Shown in pieces: positions 52,868-60,802 of a stretch of 64,000 nt of DNA. Below the pieces are notes generated by a model that saw only the letters and a program-made list of their open reading frames with translations, had not been told where the DNA came from and ran no database searches. Both the position numbers and the translations under genes were made by a program. How positions within the stretch are numbered: position 1 is the first letter of the stretch; every line of letters starts with the position of its first letter. Source of the DNA: Olsenella_K absiana (GTDB lineage Bacteria > Actinomycetota > Coriobacteriia > Coriobacteriales > Atopobiaceae); the NCBI RefSeq assembly GCF_036408855.1, contig NZ_JAZGJQ010000003.1, positions 254,589 to 318,588 of the forward strand. The letters are read 5' to 3'.

Positions 52868-53671
52868 ATGCCCGACGCCGGATACGTGACAATCGGCAAG
52901 GTCGTGAAGCGGCTTCAGGCCGAGTACCCCGACCTCTCAGTCTCCAAGGTGCGCTACCTTGAGGACGAGGGTCTGCTCACCCCGTCGCGCACCTCCGGCG
53001 GCTACCGCCTGTACTCCCAGCACGACATCAGGCGCCTCGAGGCCATCCTCTACCTGCAGAAGAACCGCTTCCTCCCGCTGCAGGTCATCCGCGAGGAGCT
53101 CGACAAGGCGGACGCCGGCGAGCCGTCGCTTCTGGACTCGCTCAACCGGGTTGACGCCAGCACCACGCCGGTTTCGGGGCCGTCCCCCCTCGCGACCCCG
53201 CTCCCGACCTCGCACACGGCCGTCGAGGACGTCGACTCCCAGGACGTGGTGGAGAAGTTCCACCCCATCAACCACGTCCCGGAGCTCATCGGCGTGCCGG
53301 TGAGCTTCGTGCGCCAGCTCTCCGAGGCGGGCGTCATCACGATGCGGCGCTCCCCGCGCGGGCGCGACCTCGTGGACGGTCGCGACTTCGCCCTCATCCG
53401 CGCCTGCAACGAGCTCGGCCGCTACGGCATCCAGCCCAAGAACCTCCGCTGGTACGTGCAGGCCGCCAACCGCGAGAGCGGCACCTTCGAGCAGGCCCTC
53501 GTCTCGTTCGGCGCGCGCAGGGGCGGCGGCGTCGAGGCCGAGGACACGCCCGAGCAGCGCCAGCAGTTCGACAACGCGCTCAACAACATGCTCGCCCTGA
53601 CGGACGCCGTCAGGGACACCCTCATACGCAGGAGGCTCAAGAGCCCGCACGACGGGCCCGAGACCAGATAG
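52868..53671 (+). CDS. ftsR: MerR-family transcriptional regulator (FtsR/Rv1828-like)
   Basis: 267 residues. An N-terminal MerR winged helix: VTIGKVVKRLQAEYPDLSVS, KVRYLEDEGLLTPSRTSGGY and HDIRRLEAILYLQ. A second, unusual winged-helix-like segment around 130-200 (ELIGVPVSFVRQLSEAGVIT) and a C-terminal helical region. This two-winged-helix layout and its position after a GarA-like FHA gene match the actinobacterial FtsR/Rv1828 family, which regulates ftsZ in Corynebacterium. The target here is inferred only. Confidence 0.82.
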   Translation: MPDAGYVTIGKVVKRLQAEYPDLSVSKVRYLEDEGLLTPSRTSGGYRLYSQHDIRRLEAILYLQKNRFLPLQVIREELDKADAGEPSLLDSLNRVDASTTPVSGPSPLATPLPTSHTAVEDVDSQDVVEKFHPINHVPELIGVPVSFVRQLSEAGVITMRRSPRGRDLVDGRDFALIRACNELGRYGIQPKNLRWYVQAANRESGTFEQALVSFGARRGGGVEAEDTPEQRQQFDNALNNMLALTDAVRDTLIRRRLKSPHDGPETR

Positions 53672-53792
53672 CCGCCCCGGGCGGCTCCCGAACCGCCAGG
53701 CGACAGTCCCTGTCCCGGCGCGCGCGGGGCTGCCCTCGGGACTTGCACGAACCTCGCACGGGACGCTCGCGACCACAGAGAAAGGAAGACCC

Positions 53793-54326
53793 TTGTCCAA
53801 CTTCGAGTTCGAGAACCTCATCGTCAACATCCCCGACTACCCCGAGCCCGGCGTCATCTTCAAGGACATCACGCCCCTGCTCGCCGATCCCCAGGGCCTG
53901 GCCGCCGCCATCGACCAGATCTCCGACCACTTCATGAAGGCGGGCATCACCAAGGTCGTCGGTGCCGAGGCTCGCGGCTTCCTCGTGGGTGCGCCCGTCG
54001 CATATCGCCTGGGTGCCGGCTTCGTCCCCGCGCGCAAGCCGGGCAAGCTCCCGCGCGAGGTCTACTCCCAGGAGTACGCGCTCGAGTACGGCACCGACGA
54101 GCTGCAGGTCCACAAGGACAGCATGGGCCCGGACGACAAGGTCCTCATCGTGGACGACCTCGTGGCCACCGGCGGCACCGCCGTCGCCACGGCCAAGCTC
54201 ATCGAGCAGACCGGCGCCAAGATAGTGGGCTTCTCCTTCATCCTCGAGCTGTGCTACCTCAACCCCCGCGAGGAGATAGCGAAGGAGTACCCGCAGGAGG
54301 TCTACACCCTCATCGACGTGCACTAG
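53793..54326 (+). CDS. apt: Adenine phosphoribosyltransferase
   Basis: Purine salvage: adenine plus PRPP to AMP. 177 residues with IVNIPDYPEPGVIFKDITPL near the N-terminus, EARGFLVGAPVAYRLGAGFV (adenine pocket), RKPGKLPREV, and the PRPP motif VLIVDDLVATGGTA. TTG start at 53793 with AAAGGAAG seven bases upstream. A strong terminator follows. Confidence 0.96.
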   Translation: MSNFEFENLIVNIPDYPEPGVIFKDITPLLADPQGLAAAIDQISDHFMKAGITKVVGAEARGFLVGAPVAYRLGAGFVPARKPGKLPREVYSQEYALEYGTDELQVHKDSMGPDDKVLIVDDLVATGGTAVATAKLIEQTGAKIVGFSFILELCYLNPREEIAKEYPQEVYTLIDVH

Positions 54327-54339
54327 CGCAGGACATGAG

Positions 54340-54386
54340 CCACGGGTCGCCCCTCGGCGGAGAAGGGCGACCCGTGGTGTTTTCTT
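54340..54386 (+). terminator. Terminator after apt
   Basis: CCACGGGTCGCCC and GGGCGACCCGTGG form a 13-bp perfect stem with a twelve-base loop, then TGTTTTCTT. Confidence 0.88.
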
Positions 54387-54445
54387 GGCCGGGCTTCAGA
54401 TGTACTAGGATGTGAGGAACTGTAGGCAGGGAGAAAGGCGCATCC

Positions 54446-55684
54446 ATGCGTTTTTGCAGGCGACTCGTCGTCTCCATCTCGGCGGCGGCAATCATCGCGG
54501 CTGGCATTGCACCAACCAGCGCGCTCGCCGAGGACCTCGACTCCGCACGCTCCTCGCTCGACGCGTACGGCCGGAGCCTCTCGGACTACCAGACCGCGCT
54601 CTCGACGAGCTCGGAGGACCTCGAGGGCATCAAGGGACAGATCTCGCAGAAGCAGCAGGAGATCGACGACACGCAGGCTCGCTACGACGCCGTCAAGGCG
54701 CGGCTCTCGGAGCGCATGCGCGCCAGCTACATGGATGGCAATACCACCATGCTCGACGTGGTCCTGAGCTCCGACAGCTTCGAGCAGTTCGTGAGCAACG
54801 TCTACTACCTCTCCAAGGTCAACCAGAACGACAAGAGCACGCTCGAGCAGACCAAGGCGCTGAGCGACCAGCTCTACGCTGAGAAGTGCGACCTCGACGC
54901 CCGAGAGGCCGCGGCCGAGCAGGCCGTCGCGGACGCTCAGAAGATGGCGGACGAGTACTCCTCCAAGCTCGCCGAGGTCCAGTCCTACTACAACGCGCTG
55001 CCAGACGACGTGAAGCAGGCTATCGCCGACGAGGTGCAGAGCCGCGCCGCTGCGGACGGGATCCAGACGACGAGCCAGGGCGTGGTTACGGACACGCTGC
55101 TCAACGCCGTGTCGTCCGTGGCCCAGGCCAACTACCGGCAGGCCGAGGCGAGCGGTGACTACTCCAAGGTCCAGGGGGATGCGGCCATCTCCACGACGGC
55201 TGGCGCGGTCAGCGCGGGCGGCGGCGACGCGAGCGTCTTCGCAGGCTCCGCTGGCCAGCCCTCGGGCGGCTCCGCCTCAGGCTCCGGCTCCTCGAGCGCG
55301 AGCAGGGGCTCCGCAGGGTCGTCGGGCTCCGCGGGAGGCTCCTGGCTCGACCGCGCGAACTCCTACCTCGGCACGCCCTACGTCTACGGGGGGTCCAGCA
55401 GCTCCGGCACGGACTGCTCGGGCTTCGTCAACCTCGTCTACGGCGGTTCGCGTGGGCGCACCACCTACGACATGATGAGCTCCGCGCAGGGCGACGGCAC
55501 CTGGCACACGGACTTCGACAACATGCAGCCCGGAGACGTCATCATCACGAGCGGTGGCAACCACGTGGGCATCTACGCCGGCAATGGCAAGATGTACAAC
55601 GCCACCAAGCCGGGGGAGGACGTACGCCTGAGCGACCTCACGTACTTCGACAAGGTCGGCTACATCCCGGGCTCCCAGTACTAG
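54446..55684 (+). CDS. Secreted NlpC/P60 peptidoglycan hydrolase with N-terminal coiled coil
   Basis: 412 residues. Signal peptide (basic MRFCRR, hydrophobic LVVSISAAAIIAAGIAPTSA). Residues 35-210 are a long coiled coil (SEDLEGIKGQISQKQQEIDD and on), as in CwlO/RipA-type hydrolases that are held in check by this region. A Ser/Gly-rich linker (265-300) leads to the NlpC/P60 domain: SYLGTPYVYGGSSSSGTDCSG with catalytic C324 and NHVGIYAGNG with H373. Cleaves stem peptides during growth or division. A -10-like TG-TAC-TAGGAT lies at 54401-54411. Confidence 0.93.
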   Translation: MRFCRRLVVSISAAAIIAAGIAPTSALAEDLDSARSSLDAYGRSLSDYQTALSTSSEDLEGIKGQISQKQQEIDDTQARYDAVKARLSERMRASYMDGNTTMLDVVLSSDSFEQFVSNVYYLSKVNQNDKSTLEQTKALSDQLYAEKCDLDAREAAAEQAVADAQKMADEYSSKLAEVQSYYNALPDDVKQAIADEVQSRAAADGIQTTSQGVVTDTLLNAVSSVAQANYRQAEASGDYSKVQGDAAISTTAGAVSAGGGDASVFAGSAGQPSGGSASGSGSSSASRGSAGSSGSAGGSWLDRANSYLGTPYVYGGSSSSGTDCSGFVNLVYGGSRGRTTYDMMSSAQGDGTWHTDFDNMQPGDVIITSGGNHVGIYAGNGKMYNATKPGEDVRLSDLTYFDKVGYIPGSQY

Positions 55685-55745
55685 CCGCGCGCTCGCGGGG
55701 AGCTGGCCTCGCCTGAGTGGCGGGTTCGCCGAGAAGAACCCACGC

Positions 55746-55774
55746 TTGCCACGGGAGGCGCGGGGTGCTACATT
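55746..55774 (+). promoter_or_regulatory. Promoter of tRNA-Pro copy 2
   Basis: TTGCCA, 17-base spacer ending TGC, TACATT: good -35, extended -10 and spacing, 27 bases before the tRNA. Confidence 0.75.
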
Positions 55775-55801
55775 AGTCCTTGCGCGTCGACGAGACGCAT
55801 C

Positions 55802-55927
<126 letters not shown>

Positions 55928-55945
55928 GCAAGGAGGGGGCCGTTT

Positions 55946-55987
55946 TGCACCAAGCGTGCACCAAATCTGGGCCCTCTCTTGCACCAA
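55946..55987 (+). repeat. Three TGCACCAA direct repeats in the island's left arm
   Basis: TGCACCAA at 55946, 55957 and 55980, just inside attL. Their placement fits arm-type integrase sites. The related left arm after attR (from 62364) lacks them. Confidence 0.55.
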
Positions 55988-56102
55988 AGCGCGAATCGCA
56001 AGCGGTAGCTGGTTTGGCAAGCTTGCATAATATGGAATCCTATTCTTGATAGGCAAATGTTCGTGGCGAGGGCAGCATCCCTCTACTGCCATTTCGGGGG
56101 TA

Positions 56103-56954
56103 ATGATGAATGAGCCCATAGAAGACCCGGGCATTTCCAAAGGATACATGGTGCGTAAACTCATCCGTAGGAGGGAGATTGAGGGCACTCGCTGGTGGAT
56201 TAGAGAGTTCGACTTGGAGAGGCGCCTTGCCGTCACCTTCGACAACGTTCTTTACCGACGTAAGAACTACCAGCGTGCGTTCTTCATGAACGCCGACGAG
56301 GACATGCGTGCCTTGCTTGACGATGCTGACTATGAGTGGTGGACGAAGCAGAAGGGCCTCTCAGTCGACCGCACTCCAGCTGATATGCGGGAGCTGATGA
56401 CTCCTTTCGGCCCGTTCACCTTCGAGTCGGGAGGGGTTTCCCTGCCCCTAAGGGTTACGGACGAGACTGCAGAGGCATTCACGGTATATCGCCATGATGA
56501 CCGTCCCTGCGGTTCGCCGGACAGGGTGTATCTTGTCGAGGCCGACATATCAGATTTGTCGGTCGGAGATGTTGCCGCCCCGAAATGCGGTTTCTTATCG
56601 CTCGAAATCGCGGACTGTGGGAGCGACGAGCGCGTAGATTACGAGGTACATACCTCAGAGGGATTCACCATCGGGTTCGGGTACTACGACGACGAGGAAT
56701 ACATCAACCACACCGGAAGCCATGTTGCACTCCTCCTTGGGTGGGATGGAAACCGTCACATAATCGATGAGCTTAGCCGTGTGGGTGCTGACGTTCCGGA
56801 GGAAAACCTACGGGGTAGCGGATATCTAGTGGTTAGGGACCCCCAAGAACAAGGTGCAAAGAGCTCGATTCCCTTCCGGCTCGCCTGGCGTAAAGGAGCT
56901 GATGACTTGAGCGTGGACATCGTGGCATGGTCGGCGTGCTGGGGTGCATGGTGA
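56103..56954 (+). CDS. Hypothetical protein
   Basis: About 283 residues, no family recognised and no signal peptide or membrane segment. The N-terminal half is rich in charged and aromatic residues (WWIREFDLERRLAVTFDNVL, ADYEWWTKQKGL); the middle has SDLSVGDVAAPKCGFLSLEI and a GFTIGFGYYDDEEYIN beta-rich look. Its composition is visibly lower in GC than the flanking core genes, which fits foreign origin. Start is uncertain between two adjacent ATGs (56103, 56106) after GGGGG. It is the first gene of the island. Confidence 0.6.
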   Translation: MMNEPIEDPGISKGYMVRKLIRRREIEGTRWWIREFDLERRLAVTFDNVLYRRKNYQRAFFMNADEDMRALLDDADYEWWTKQKGLSVDRTPADMRELMTPFGPFTFESGGVSLPLRVTDETAEAFTVYRHDDRPCGSPDRVYLVEADISDLSVGDVAAPKCGFLSLEIADCGSDERVDYEVHTSEGFTIGFGYYDDEEYINHTGSHVALLLGWDGNRHIIDELSRVGADVPEENLRGSGYLVVRDPQEQGAKSSIPFRLAWRKGADDLSVDIVAWSACWGAW

Positions 56955-57374
56955 TAAACGGCTGTGTGGAACCCCAGCATGAGACGCTACGGTCACATGA
57001 TTAGCCGCGCATTATCGGAAAGCATGGCTCCGGTCCCTATGGGGTTTTAGATTCATATTCTTGATGCGTGACGGAGGCGTCACGCCATGGGGGCAAATCG
57101 TCACGCAATGGGCCGGACTTCGTCACCCTAACGCCCTCATCGCGTGACGAGTCCCCGTTAGTGGGTGACATCTTGTCACGGAATGAATCGTGGAGAATCG
57201 AACGTGTGACGCCATGGTCACACATTGCCTCCCGATTGCGTGACGGTGTCATCACACGTCGCGTGAGGGTGGACTCTCTTTAGGCGTTGGCGTGATTGTT
57301 GACGCCGGGCGATAATCGCCACCGGGGACTGCGGTGGGAATCTTGGACCAAGAAAAGGTTACACGGAGGACCGC
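56955..57374. other. Gene-poor stretch with GTGAC repeat array
   Basis: No convincing gene; short open frames on both strands here follow the repeats rather than any known family. The notable content is the inverted-repeat array at 57064-57270. Confidence 0.6.
57064..57270. repeat. Array of GTGAC/GTCAC inverted repeats
   Basis: At least ten GTGAC or GTCAC pentamers in about 200 bases, several as dyads: GCGTGACG/CGTCACGC (57066-57085, 4-base spacer), GTGACA/TGTCAC (57165-57179, 3-base spacer), GTGTGAC/GTCACAC (57204-57223, 6-base spacer), plus single sites at 57099, 57121, 57142 and 57238. Candidate protein-binding iterons. Confidence 0.7.
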
Positions 57375-57533
57375 ATGTACAGCACAGAGCAGCGCAAGCT
57401 GGCAATCGAGATCTACATCAAGTTCGACCTGAGCGCGGCTGACATCGTCGCCCAGCTGCCCCCGCTCAGGGAGGTCGCGAGGCCCGCGGACTGGCCGGCA
57501 TCGTGGTCCATGGTCCCGGGGGAGGGAGAGTAG
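57375..57533 (+). pseudogene. IS3-family transposase OrfA remnant
   Basis: A 52-codon frame whose first half, YSTEQRKLAIEIYIKFDLSA, matches the start of IS3-type OrfA helix-turn-helix proteins (MYS-x-EQR-x-x-A-I-E-x-Y). After about residue 28 the similarity is lost and it stops; no OrfB is present. It ends two bases before the next gene's ATG, which may now use its GGAGGA-bearing transcript. Confidence 0.65.
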
Positions 57534-57535
57534 GC

Positions 57536-58216
57536 ATGTCAAGGGGAATCATCTACGTGATGACGACGGTCGTTCCAGGCCTCGTCAAGATTGGCAAGAC
57601 CGGCTGCCAGAACTTTGAGTCCAGGATGTACGGCCTCGAGCGCAACGGGTACTTCAACGTCGTCGGGCTCAAGAGGCACTTCGCCATCGAGGTCGACGAC
57701 TACGACGCAAAGGAGGAGCTACTGGACGAGATATTCTCGAAGTCCCGTGTGCCGGGCTCCGAGCTCTTCGCGCTCGACGTCAATCTCGTGGTACAGCTTC
57801 TCTCCTCCCTCGACGGCACCAAGGTGTACCCGAAGGACGAGAGCAAGGAAGACGCGTTCGACCAGGCGACCGAGCAGCGGGCGGCAAGCTCCGACTGGTC
57901 GTGCATCCCCGATGGCACCTATCACATGGACCCGCACGTCAAGGGCATGCACGGGGCCAGCGCCACAATGGTCGCCTCGGGCGGCAGCTTCGTGGTGAAG
58001 GCCGGCAGCGTCTGCCTCACGGACCCCTCCGACAAGTGGAGACCAGAGGCGAGGAAGACCGCGTTGATCGAGAACGGGGTGCTCCGGCACGACGTGACGT
58101 GCAGGGCGCCCTCCACCGCGGGATGGGTGGTGCTGGACAGGTCGAACAACGGCTGGAAGGTCTGGAGGGCCGAGGACGGACGCTACCTCGACTCGCTCAG
58201 GAAGTCTAACGATTAG
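57536..58216 (+). CDS. GIY-YIG nuclease-like protein with C-terminal DUF4357
   Basis: 226 residues. The N-terminus GIIYVMTTVVPGLVKIGKTG fits the T5orf172/Mug113 type of GIY-YIG domain (GIIYV...VKIGKT), with RMYGLERNGYFNVV following. Residues about 150-226 match DUF4357 (CRAPSTAGWVVLDRSNNGWK, WRAEDGRYLDSLR). Such proteins accompany restriction-like and mobile loci; nuclease activity is inferred. The catalytic Arg/Glu of GIY-YIG enzymes is probably R68-E equivalents but I cannot place it with confidence. Confidence 0.75.
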   Translation: MSRGIIYVMTTVVPGLVKIGKTGCQNFESRMYGLERNGYFNVVGLKRHFAIEVDDYDAKEELLDEIFSKSRVPGSELFALDVNLVVQLLSSLDGTKVYPKDESKEDAFDQATEQRAASSDWSCIPDGTYHMDPHVKGMHGASATMVASGGSFVVKAGSVCLTDPSDKWRPEARKTALIENGVLRHDVTCRAPSTAGWVVLDRSNNGWKVWRAEDGRYLDSLRKSND

Positions 58217-58271
58217 CAACCCGCAGTTGGGAGGCGCCCCGATGCCGGAGAGCCGCCCAGCCCCCTCTCCA

Positions 58272-58385
58272 CTCCCCGCCGTCGCCAGGTGTTCCTGACG
58301 GCGGGGAGGGCGGCCGCGGGAGGGCTTGGCTGCGGCCGTGGCGGCTGGAAGGGGCGACCGCCCGGGTATTCCCCGAGCGGTCGCC
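58272..58385. terminator. Two stem-loops between convergent genes
   Basis: CTCCCCGCCGTC/GACGGCGGGGAG (58272-58283 with 58297-58308) and GGCGACCGC/GCGGTCGCC (58353-58361 with 58377-58385). Both lie between the convergent GIY-YIG and YraN-like genes and lack long T tracts; likely bidirectional transcription barriers. Confidence 0.55.
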
Positions 58386-58424
58386 TTCATGTCGCGGGCG
58401 GTGTCTGCGTTATGACGTCCCAGG

Positions 58425-58832
58425 TCACTCCCTGCTCTCCGCCCACTGCCAGGCGCCAATGAGGTGGCGGAGCTTCGCCTGGCGCTCTCCCGTCACGACG
58501 ATGGAGACCACGTCGTGACGTATCGCGTCCACGTCGCCGTGGTCCGCGAGGTAGAGCAGACACGCGCGCCTCATTATCGCAAACTCGGCCGCGCCTACGC
58601 TGAGCTCGGGCATCCTGGTCGAGCCCTCCTCGTAGGCGGAGATGACGGCTACGAGCACCGTCTCGTCCCCGTCCGTGGCCACTATCGGCGCGTCCTCGCC
58701 GTCGTAGGACCAGCCGTCGGCCGCGTGGACCTCGTAGTCCCTGTTGGCTAGGAAGTCCCTCACGATGCCCTCGCACGTGGCGGCGAGCCCCTCCTCGGCC
58801 ATGGTCGCGTCACCCTCTATCTTCTCGGTCAT
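58425..58832 (-). CDS. YraN/UPF0102-like endonuclease-fold protein
   Basis: 135 residues on the minus strand with a PD-(D/E)xK-type layout: NRDYEVHAADGWSYDGEDAPIVA, ETVLVAVISAYEEGS, and AIMRRACLLYLADHGDVDAIRHDVV before a terminal GERQAKLRHLIGAWQW. It resembles YraN/UPF0102 proteins of coriobacterial islands; the canonical D-x-VA-E-x-K is modified here (DAPIVA...AVISA), so activity is doubtful. GGAGG lies before the chosen ATG at 58832. Confidence 0.65.
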   Translation of the reverse strand: MTEKIEGDATMAEEGLAATCEGIVRDFLANRDYEVHAADGWSYDGEDAPIVATDGDETVLVAVISAYEEGSTRMPELSVGAAEFAIMRRACLLYLADHGDVDAIRHDVVSIVVTGERQAKLRHLIGAWQWAESRE

Positions 58833-59218
58833 GATGACCTCCCTAGGACGTGGGAAGGCCCTTTGCCCTCCCTCGCCCAAAGAGCGGCAAGGCCCGCGTG
58901 GCGGGGCGGCGCGCCCCTGCGGGCGTGGCGCGGCGCCGGCCCGTCGCGCGGGCCGTCAGGGAGCGGGAAGAGGTGCTTGCTCCCTGTGCCAGCGTCTTGG
59001 GCGGGGGAGGGCACGGAGTTGCCGGAGCACAAGCACACTGTGCTCCTGCTCCGGCCGGGCGCTTTCGACGGGCGCGAGGATAGGGGATGGGGCAGCTATC
59101 CCCGGCGCAGCGAATGTCGGAAGGGCACCATCTTCCAAGGTCCCGCCGCCCCCCCTGCGGGGGGGGCGGTGGGACCGGCTGGCAGACGGCCTTTCGAAGA
59201 AAAGCGGCGAGCACGGGC
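58833..59218. other. Structured GC-rich stretch without a clear gene
   Basis: No gene seen. It has nested hairpins: CCGGAGCA...TGCTCCGG enclosing AGCACA-C-TGTGCT (about 59021-59055), and a near-perfect 16-bp stem at 59139-59176 (GGTCCCGCCGCCCCCC with GGGGGGCGGTGGGACC). Confidence 0.5.
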
Positions 59219-59434
59219 TCACCGTGCAGGCTCGTCGTCCCCCGCATTGCCATGCGACACGGTCGCCTCGGCGAGCTCCCCTACCAAGCGCCCCAGGAGG
59301 CACATCGCGGCGTCCGCAGCGTCCCTTGGCGCGGAGGAGAGGTCGACGTGCTCCAGTATCGCCGAGACGCCCCTCTCCGCGAACGCGACCTCTTCGAGGT
59401 CCGCGTTGCCGCAAGCGTCGTAGATCCACCTCAT
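59219..59434 (-). CDS. Small hypothetical protein (71 residues)
   Basis: Minus strand, MRWIYDACGNADLEEVAFAE start, mixed charged and Ala-rich, no family recognised. GGAGG eight bases before the ATG supports translation. Between the Abi_2 and YraN-like genes and in the same direction. The frame is open upstream but that part has no ribosome-binding site. Confidence 0.5.
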   Translation of the reverse strand: MRWIYDACGNADLEEVAFAERGVSAILEHVDLSSAPRDAADAAMCLLGRLVGELAEATVSHGNAGDDEPAR

Positions 59435-59755
59435 GCCATTTCCTCCAGTCCTCGCGTCCGCTTGATGCGGCAGCCATGCTACGACGGACGGGAGCGATTG
59501 GTGGCGATGCGTCGCGTGGATTCTCCGGGCAAATGCAGGGAATTTGGTGCCGGTACCGGCGACCCGCGAATCGGGACGTCCGTCGCCCGGGCGCCTTGCG
59601 CCGGACCCGCCTTGGATGTCGGTCGGATCGGTCGCCGTGGCAGGATTGTCACACGCATGCTCCGAAGTCGGCACGCCACGATTCCGAAGGGGATCGGCCG
59701 CGCCGGATCCAGAAGACAAAAATTAGGCGGAGGCGCTCGCGCGTCCCCGCCACAT
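59435..59755. other. Non-coding stretch of the island
   Basis: I see no gene, repeat or clear regulatory site here except the Abi_2 terminator just beyond its right end. Confidence 0.5.
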
Positions 59756-59773
59756 AAAACCCTCTCGGGTTTT
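59756..59773 (-). terminator. Terminator of the Abi_2 gene
   Basis: AAAACCC, TCTC (GAGA on the minus strand), GGGTTTT; read on the minus strand the stem ends in TTTT, 25 bases after the Abi_2 stop. Confidence 0.8.
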
Positions 59774-59797
59774 GCGATCTGTATTCACTATACCCAT

Positions 59798-60748
59798 TCA
59801 GAACCAGCGGTCAACCAGCTCGACGAGGAATTCCATGGAAGCCTCCGCGGAGGCGTCGGGGCGTGTGACGGAGAGCACAGCCCTCACGTCGTCTGCCAGA
59901 GGGCGGAGGCGCGCCGATGCCTCGCCGGCGAGTGCGGTCCCCACCGCCATGCGCCTGTGGAGGAGCAGGAGTGTCGCTATCTGCTGGAGTCGCGGGTTCC
60001 TCATACGCGAAGAGCGCGACCGCTTCGAAAACCCCGCCTCGCGGAGAGCGGTCGTGAGCTCGCTTGGCGCTGGCCTCGCGACGTGGCCGTTGGTTCCGAG
60101 CCCGTTGATGATGGCGGCCGAGTGGGCGCAGGCGTTGCGGACGTCCCTGGCCTTTTTGAGCATGTAGTGCTCGTCGAGCATCGCCGCGTCGTCCCAGCGG
60201 CTTGCGCAGAAGCGGTACACGTCCGCGACAGTGCCGAAGGAGGAGAGCTCGAGCAGCACCCATATCGGCATCTCCTCGGCATAGTGCCTCTGGAGGTCGC
60301 CTGAGTACTCGTCGCGCCGGAGCCTCGATATCTCTGCCTCCCTCCGGGAACGCTCGGAGGGGGAGAGCGCCGCCATGTAGTCGCGCACGATGGAGTGGCC
60401 ATCTTCGGAAGGCCGCCTCGCCACCTCGTCGAGCACCCGCGCCTTCGCGAGGTGCTCCGCGTCGAGCGCGAGCGGAAGGAGTGCCGCCCTGAGCTCTCGG
60501 TCGAGCCGCTCGAGGTCGACCAGATCGCAGAAGTCGAGGTTCGCGTACTCGCCGTCGTGTGCTCCTCCGACGCGCCTGGGGAAGAGAGTCCGATATGCGT
60601 ACGTGGCGAAGAGGTAGGACTCTCGCGAGAGGTAGCGCATGGCGTCGGCTTCACCCATGCGCTCGAACGCGACCCCCTTGCCCCTGAGGAAGGCTATCTG
60701 CTCCTCGGGCTCGAGCTTCGGCTTCCCGCCCTTGTTCCGTTGGCCCAT
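59798..60748 (-). CDS. Abi_2 family protein (abortive-infection, HEPN-type)
   Basis: 316 residues. The N-terminus EPEEQIAFLRGKGVAFE and YLSRESYLFATYAYRTLFPR fit the AbiD/AbiF-like Abi_2 fold, and a VRNACAHSAAI segment gives the HEPN R-x4-H motif (R204, H209), the presumed RNase centre. These proteins are linked to phage abortive infection, often acting on RNA or tRNA. The gene is 54 bases after the integrase stop in the same direction and ends before a terminator, so it may be coexpressed with int. Start ATG has only a weak GGA before it. Confidence 0.82.
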   Translation of the reverse strand: MGQRNKGGKPKLEPEEQIAFLRGKGVAFERMGEADAMRYLSRESYLFATYAYRTLFPRRVGGAHDGEYANLDFCDLVDLERLDRELRAALLPLALDAEHLAKARVLDEVARRPSEDGHSIVRDYMAALSPSERSRREAEISRLRRDEYSGDLQRHYAEEMPIWVLLELSSFGTVADVYRFCASRWDDAAMLDEHYMLKKARDVRNACAHSAAIINGLGTNGHVARPAPSELTTALREAGFSKRSRSSRMRNPRLQQIATLLLLHRRMAVGTALAGEASARLRPLADDVRAVLSVTRPDASAEASMEFLVELVDRWF

Positions 60749-60802
60749 TCCAAAACCCGCCCGTCTGGTCGTCCTGCGGCTGGTGATGTCGTATTCTACG
60801 GC

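Noticed and set aside
57064..57270. CRISPR array
   Set aside because: Repeat units are only 5-8 bases with irregular spacing and dyads, and no cas genes are nearby.
57037..57283. Small open frames on both strands over the repeat array
   Set aside because: Both follow the repeat pattern, neither has a ribosome-binding site or known family; treated as non-coding repeats.
59544..59755. Coding sequence between the small gene and Abi_2
   Set aside because: No ribosome-binding site, low-complexity translation, no family match on either strand.
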